Below, one piece after another: positions 59,199-64,000 of a stretch of 64,000 bases of DNA; within the stretch, counting starts at the first letter, position 1; every line of letters begins with the position of its first letter. The stretch lies in assembly GCA_016722025.1 (NCBI GenBank), contig JADKGZ010000005.1, positions 1 through 64,000 of the forward strand. The letters run 5' to 3'. Below the pieces are notes generated by a model. The model saw only the letters and a list, made by a program, of their open reading frames with translations. It was not told the DNA's origin and ran no database searches. Origin of the DNA: Acidimicrobiaceae bacterium. Its GTDB lineage: Bacteria; Actinomycetota; Acidimicrobiia; Acidimicrobiales; Ilumatobacteraceae. A program made the position numbers and the translations under genes.

Positions 59199-60311
59199 GT
59201 GCCCCCTTCACCCACCCTTCCTCGCTACGCGGGCGCCAACGTGCGTGGCCTCGTGCCCGCACTGCTGGCGCCGCGTGGTGCCCCACCTCCGTCATGGATG
59301 CCCGCCGACGTCGGTGCGGCTCGGCAAGTGGTGCTGTTGGTGATCGACGGCCTCGGCTGGGAGCAGTTGCACGAGCGTGCTGCGCTGGCGCCCACGCTGG
59401 CCTCGATGAACGGTGGCCCCATCACCACGGTGGCGCCCTCGACCACTGCGACGGCGCTCACATCGATCACCACCGGGCTGACCCCGGGGGAGCACGGCAT
59501 CGTCGGCTACCGGATGGAGATGGCCGGCGAAGTGCTCAACGTGCTGCGCTGGTCCACCGGCCACGGCGACTCCCGCCGACAGATCGAGCCCGTGCAGACC
59601 CAACCCTTCGACCCGTTCATGGGCGAGCGAGTACCGGTGGTCAGCAAGGCCGAGCTCGAGCACTCGGCGTTCACCGAGGCCCACCTGCGCGGTAGCGAAC
59701 CCGCGGGGTGGCGTGCGCCATCGAGCATCGCCGTCATCGTGGGCGACCTGCTGCGGCGCGGCGACCGGTTCGTGTACGCCTACTACGACGGCATCGACAA
59801 GATCGCCCACGAGCGAGGGTTCGGCGCGTTCTACGATGCCGAACTGCAGTTCGTCGACGGTCTCGTCGCGGCGGTGCAACGGGCGCTGCCGCAGGGTGCC
59901 GTGCTGCTCGTCACCGCCGATCACGGCCAGGTGCACGTGGGCGAGCGGCTGGTCACGCCGCATCCCGACGTGTTGCGGCTGTGCCGCCACCAGAGCGGCG
60001 AAGGCCGGTTCCGCTGGCTGCACGCTCGCCCAGGCGCGCAGCAGGAGCTGTTGGCGGCGGCCGCGCAGCACCACGGCACGCATGCATGGGTGCACAGCCG
60101 GTCCGAGCTCATCGAGGCCGGTTGGTTCGGGCCAACAGTGAGCCCACCCATCGCCGCTCGCTACGGCGACGTGGCGCTGGTGCCGCACGAACCGATCAGT
60201 TTCGACGACCCGGCCGATTCCGGCCCGTATCCTCTGGTCTGTCGACACGGTTCGCTCACGTCCGCTGAGATGCTGGTACCGCTGCTGGCGGTCGCCGCCG
60301 ACACGAGGTAG
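59199..60311 (+). CDS. type I phosphodiesterase/nucleotide pyrophosphatase (alkaline phosphatase superfamily)
   Basis: 370 residues. The metal-binding core is seen as VVLLVIDGLGWEQL near residue 45, the nucleophile Thr in TTVAPSTTATALTSITTGL with PGEHGIVGYRM, then VYAYYDGIDKIAHERGFG and LLVTADHGQVHV. No signal peptide is visible, so it may act in the cytoplasm. Substrate unknown. It starts with a GTG at 59199 and has no clear leaderless hexamer. The bpa gene follows by 21 nt. Confidence 0.82.
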   Translation: MPPSPTLPRYAGANVRGLVPALLAPRGAPPPSWMPADVGAARQVVLLVIDGLGWEQLHERAALAPTLASMNGGPITTVAPSTTATALTSITTGLTPGEHGIVGYRMEMAGEVLNVLRWSTGHGDSRRQIEPVQTQPFDPFMGERVPVVSKAELEHSAFTEAHLRGSEPAGWRAPSSIAVIVGDLLRRGDRFVYAYYDGIDKIAHERGFGAFYDAELQFVDGLVAAVQRALPQGAVLLVTADHGQVHVGERLVTPHPDVLRLCRHQSGEGRFRWLHARPGAQQELLAAAAQHHGTHAWVHSRSELIEAGWFGPTVSPPIAARYGDVALVPHEPISFDDPADSGPYPLVCRHGSLTSAEMLVPLLAVAADTR

Positions 60312-60332
60312 TACGCACGAGATGGAGCAACG

Positions 60333-60874
60333 ATGAACGACGAGTCCCCACAAACCCCCGACGCACAGGTGCTGAACCTCGTCGCGCCCGCGCCCGCTGC
60401 GGAACCTGCCGTCGAACCGATCACCGAGACCGTCACCGAGCCCGCCAAGGTGATGCGCATCGGCTCGATGGTGAAGCAGTTGCTGGAGGAGGTGCGCGGC
60501 CAACCCCTCGACGAGGCCAGCCGCGAGCGCCTCGCCGAGATCTACGAGCGCTCGATCGTCGAGCTCAGCCAGGCCCTCTCGCCCGACCTGCAAGAAGAGC
60601 TGCACATGCTCACCCTGCCGTTCAAGGATGGCGAGGTGCCGTCGGAAGGCGAGCTGCGGGTGGCCAAGGCGCAGCTGGTCGGCTGGCTGGAGGGCCTGTT
60701 CCACGGCATCCAGGCCACCCTGTTCGCCCAGCAGATCGCCGCTCGCCAGCAGCTCGAGCAGATGCGCCAGCTGCCCGCGGTGGCGCCGGTGGGTCCGAGC
60801 AGGGGCAGGTGGTGGAAGCCACCGAGCGCCCGGGCACCTATCTCTGCCTGGCGTGCGCCGGTTTTGCGGCGTGA
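60333..60874 (+). CDS. bpa: bacterial proteasome activator Bpa (PafE), frameshifted
   Basis: About 180 residues. The helical core is almost diagnostic: IGSMVKQLLEEVRGQPLDEA, LSPDLQEELHMLTLPFKDGE and VGWLEGLFHGIQATLFAQQI, as in Rv3780. Bpa forms a 12-mer ring that opens the 20S proteasome without ATP. Near 60795 GGTCCGAG probably lacks one C; the other frame reads EQGQVVEATERPGTYL, resembling the GQYL end of Bpa where the HbYX motif docks in the proteasome. As given, nine more residues follow before the 60874 stop, so the motif is not terminal. Ribosome binding site GGAG precedes the ATG. Confidence 0.87.
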
Positions 60875-60982
60875 CGTCCCGGCTAGGTCGTGGCCCGGTC
60901 GCTTGGCGGTCACCGCCGTCAGTTCCAGTCGTCAGTGCGTCGTCAGTTCCCGTCTCAAGCAAGCTCAAGGAGGTCTGCGCCC

Positions 60983-63900
60983 GTGGGCGACTCGTTCACC
61001 CACCTGCACGTCCACACCGAGTTCTCGATGCTCGACGGTGCGGCACGCCTCGACGAGCTGGTGGCCAAGGCCGTGCAGGACGGCCAGCCCGCCCTCGGCA
61101 TCACCGATCACGGCAACATGTACGGCGTGCTCGACTTCTTCAAGGAGTGCCAAGGCCCAGGGCGTCAAGCCGATCATCGGCACCGAGGCCTACATGGCCT
61201 ACGACAGCCGGCTCGAGCGCCCGGCGCGCCGCGGCCGGGTCGACGATTCCGGTGGCGACACCGAGGGCGGCAAGAAGCTCTACTACCACCTCACCCTGCT
61301 GGCCGAGACCGACCAGGGGTACCGCAACCTCATCCAGCTCGCCAGCCTGGCCTTCCTCGAGGGCTACTACTACAAGCCGCGCATGGACTGGGAGCTGCTC
61401 GAGAAGTACCACCACGGCCTCATCGCCACCACCGGCTGCCTCGGTGGGCACGTGCTGCAGTCGCTGCTGCAGGGCGACGAGAAGGGTGCGTTGCAGAAGG
61501 CAGGGCGCCTGCAGGAGATCTTCGGCAAGGACAACCTGTTCGTCGAGTTGCAGGACCACGGGTTGGCGGCGCAGCGCGACACCAACCCGCAGTTCATCGA
61601 GATCGCCAAGAAGATCGGCGCGCCGCTCATCGCCACCAACGACTCGCACTACGTGCACCGCGAGGATCACGAGTCGCACGACGCGTTGCTGTGTGTGCAA
61701 ACCGGCGCGCTGATCAGCGATCCGAAGCGATTCAAGTTCGAGGGCAACGAGCACTACCTGAAGAGCGCCAACGAGATGCGGCACCTGTTCCGCGACTTGC
61801 CCGAAGCGTGCGACAACACGCTGTGGATCGCCGAGCGGGCCGACGTCAACATCGAGTTCGGCAAGCCGCTGCTGCCCAACTTCCCGGTGCCCGTGGGCTT
61901 CCTCGACGACGCCGGCTTCCTCGACCACCTCACGTGGGAGGGTGCCAAGCAACGTTGGGGCGACACCTTGCCCGTTGCCGTGGTCGAGCGGTTGGCGTAC
62001 GAGTTGCAGGTCATCAAGAACATGGGCTTCGCCTCGTACTTCCTGATCGTGTGGGATCTCATCAAGCACGCGAAGGACTCGGGCATCCGCGTCGGCCCCG
62101 GCCGTGGGTCGGCCGCCGGGTGTGCGGTGGCGTACTGCCTGCGCATCACCGATCTCGACCCGATCAAGTACGACCTGCTGTTCGAGCGCTTCCTCAACCC
62201 CAGCCGCATCTCCATGCCCGACATCGACATGGACTTCGACTCGCGCTACCGCGACGAGATGATCCGCTACGCGGCCGAGACGTACGGCCGCGACCACGTC
62301 GCCCAGATCATCACCTTCGGCACCATCAAGGCGCGCAACGCGGTCCGCGATGCCGCCAGGGTGCTGGGCTACCCGTACGGCATGGGCGACAAGGTGGCCA
62401 AGCTGATGCCACCACTGGTGATGGGCCGCGACACGCCGCTCAAGTACTGCTTCGAGCAGAACCCGAAGTACGCCGACGGCTACAAGGCCGCCGCCGAGCT
62501 GCGGGCCACGGTGGAGGCCGACCCCGACGTGAAGCGCGTCGTGCAGGTCGCCAAGGGCCTCGAGGGCCTCAAGCGCAGCGACGGCATCCACGCCGCGGCG
62601 GTGGTGATCACCAAGGACCCGCTCACCAACTACCTCCCCGTGCAGCGCAAACCGGTGGCAGGCGGCGACCCGGCAGATGCCCCCATCGTCACCCAGTTCG
62701 AAATGCACGGCGTGGAAGAGCTCGGTCTGTTGAAGATGGACTTCTTGGGCCTGCGCAACCTCGACGTCATCTCCGACACGGTGGCCATGGTGCGCGCAAC
62801 CAAGGATCCCGAGTTCGACATCGACTCGGTGCACCTCGACGACCAGGCTGTGTTCGACCTGATGGCCAGAGGCGACACGATGGGCGTGTTCCAGCTCGAA
62901 TCGCCGCCCATGCGGGCACTGCTGCGGTCGCTGGCGCCCACCTCGTTCGAAGACGTCGCCGCGCTCGTGGCGCTCTACCGGCCGGGGCCGATGAGCGTCA
63001 ACATGCACTACGACTACGCCGACCGCAAGAACGGTCGCCAAGCCGTCAGCTTCTTCCATGAAGATGCGAAGGAGGTGCTGGGCGACACCTACGGCCTGAT
63101 GATCTATCAGGAGAGCGTGATGCGGGTTGCGCAGAAGTTCGCCGGCTACTCGCTCGCCGAAGCCGACAACCTGCGCAAGGCAATGGGCAAGAAGTCGCGC
63201 GAGGTGATGGCCGCAGCCCGCAGCGCCTTCGAAGACGGCTGCGAGCCCACCGGCTACGGCCAGGCGCTGGGCAAGGAACTGTTCGACGTGATCGAGAAGT
63301 TCGCCGACTACGCCTTCAACAAGAGCCACACCTTCGGCTACGGCCTCGTCACCTACCAGACGGCGTTCCTGAAGGCGCACTATCCGGTCGAGTACATGGC
63401 CTGCTTGCTCACCAGCGTGAAGAGCAACCTCGACAAGGCCGCCGTGTACCTCAGCGACGCGCGGGCCAACGGGGTGAAGGTGCTCACACCCGACATCAAT
63501 CGCTCCATCACCGACTTCGCCGCGCTCACGATCGCCGAGGTGCCGGTCGATGTGGTGCTACCGGCAGGCAGCCCAGGGGCCATCACGTTCGGCCTCTCCG
63601 CGATCCGCAACGTGGGCGAGGGCCTGGTCGAGCTGCTGCTGGAAGAGCGCGACGCCAACGGCCCCTACGACTCCTTCCACGAGTACGCCGAGCGGGTGCC
63701 CGAGCCGGTGCTCAACAAGCGCACCGTCGAGTCGCTCATCAAGGCCGGAGCCTTCGATTCGTTGGGTCATCCTCGCAAGGGGTTGCTGATGGTGTTCGAG
63801 CAGATCATCGACGGCACGCTCGTGCGTCGCCGCGAGCGCGATCAGGGCGTGATGAGCCTCTTCGGAGATGTCGGCGACGACGCCGCCGGTGGCTTCAACG

Positions 63901-64000
63901 AGCGCGTCGCCATCCCGACGCTCGAGTTCGACAAGAGCGACCGGCTGAAGTTCGAGAAGGAGATGCTCGGGCTGTACATCAGCGACCACCCGTTGCTGGG
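60983..64000 (+). CDS. dnaE: DNA polymerase III alpha subunit DnaE, 3' end outside window, frameshifted
   Basis: GTG at 60983 follows AGGAGG by 9 nt. The PHP domain starts THLHVHTEFSMLDGAARLDE. At 61150 CAAGGCCCAGG has one G too many; removing it gives ECQAQGVKPIIGTEAYMA and an open frame to the right edge. The catalytic aspartates lie in RISMPDIDMDFDSRYR, with GRGSAAGCAVAYCL before them and LLKMDFLGLRNLDVI after. Nearly 1006 of an expected ~1180 residues are seen. This is the replicative polymerase of actinobacteria (DnaE1). Confidence 0.95.

Noticed and set aside
61140..63380. 746-codon minus-strand open frame opposite dnaE
   Set aside because: Composition of a GC-biased antisense shadow; dnaE motifs on the plus strand explain the region.
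1..64000. tRNA, rRNA, insertion sequence, prophage or toxin-antitoxin genes
   Set aside because: I looked for cloverleaf arms with TTC-loop motifs, transposase or integrase motifs and small paired genes and saw none I could support.

Overview
The window is 64 kb of GC-rich, gene-dense chromosome from an actinobacterium. Supporting signs are an mtrA-mtrB-lpqB operon, a dcw cluster without ftsA that leads into sepF and a DivIVA/Wag31 gene, an ileS T-box with an ultrashort Stem I, a bacterial proteasome activator (Bpa) gene, a DUF3040 gene, and a PimB'-type glycosyltransferase beside a mycobacterial-like SRPBCC gene. Class Acidimicrobiia is my best inference, not a proof. No rRNA, tRNA, CRISPR array, insertion sequence or prophage was seen. 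No stretch longer than 300 bases lacks a gene; the longest gaps (33728-33985, 48255-48450, 52618-52869) hold regulatory DNA and are described.

Layout. 1-6.2 kb: DEDDh exonuclease (cut by the left edge), NYN-domain protein, small Cys protein, queG, PimB'-like glycosyltransferase, membrane protein, SRPBCC protein, ROK glucokinase. 6.2-16 kb: lipoprotein protease, ROK regulator, pyrophosphatase, DUF2071 and ACT proteins, aminotransferase, CoA-transferase, glpK, pfkA. 16-21 kb: mtrAB-lpqB, inositol monophosphatase family gene, LPRTG surface protein. 21-33.7 kb: polyprenol-phosphate mannosyltransferase, NUDIX, dinB, DUF3040, moxR-DUF58-transglutaminase operon, second ROK kinase, acyl-CoA dehydrogenase, HNH protein, lipoate ligase-like protein, enoyl-CoA hydratase. 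33.8-52.6 kb: dcw cluster mraZ-(small ORF)-rsmH-ftsL-ftsI-murE-mraY-murD-ftsW-murG-murC-murB-ftsQ-ftsZ-pgeF-yggS-sepF-divIVA, mostly joined by 4-nt stop/start overlaps; murF is missing from it. 52.6-64 kb: T-box, ileS, yggU, DksA-like gene, lspA, rluD, an Rrf2 regulator, a phosphodiesterase, bpa and dnaE (cut by the right edge).

Two window-wide patterns stand out. First, many genes at the head of a transcript have a TAnnnT hexamer ending only 6-9 nt before the start codon and no ribosome binding site, which points to widespread leaderless transcription. Second, about 16 genes, including the essential ileS, dnaE, murG, murB, pfkA and divIVA, carry single indels that break the frame. Many of these are one-base shortenings of homopolymers, so sequencing or assembly error is far likelier than gene decay. 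Coordinates for those genes span the whole broken gene.

I found no clear unknown multi-gene system. The most unusual items are the uncharacterised 93-codon ORF wedged between mraZ and rsmH, FtsQ with a very long acidic N-terminal tail, a lysine-rich DksA-like protein that has lost its zinc cysteines, and Bpa placed directly upstream of dnaE.
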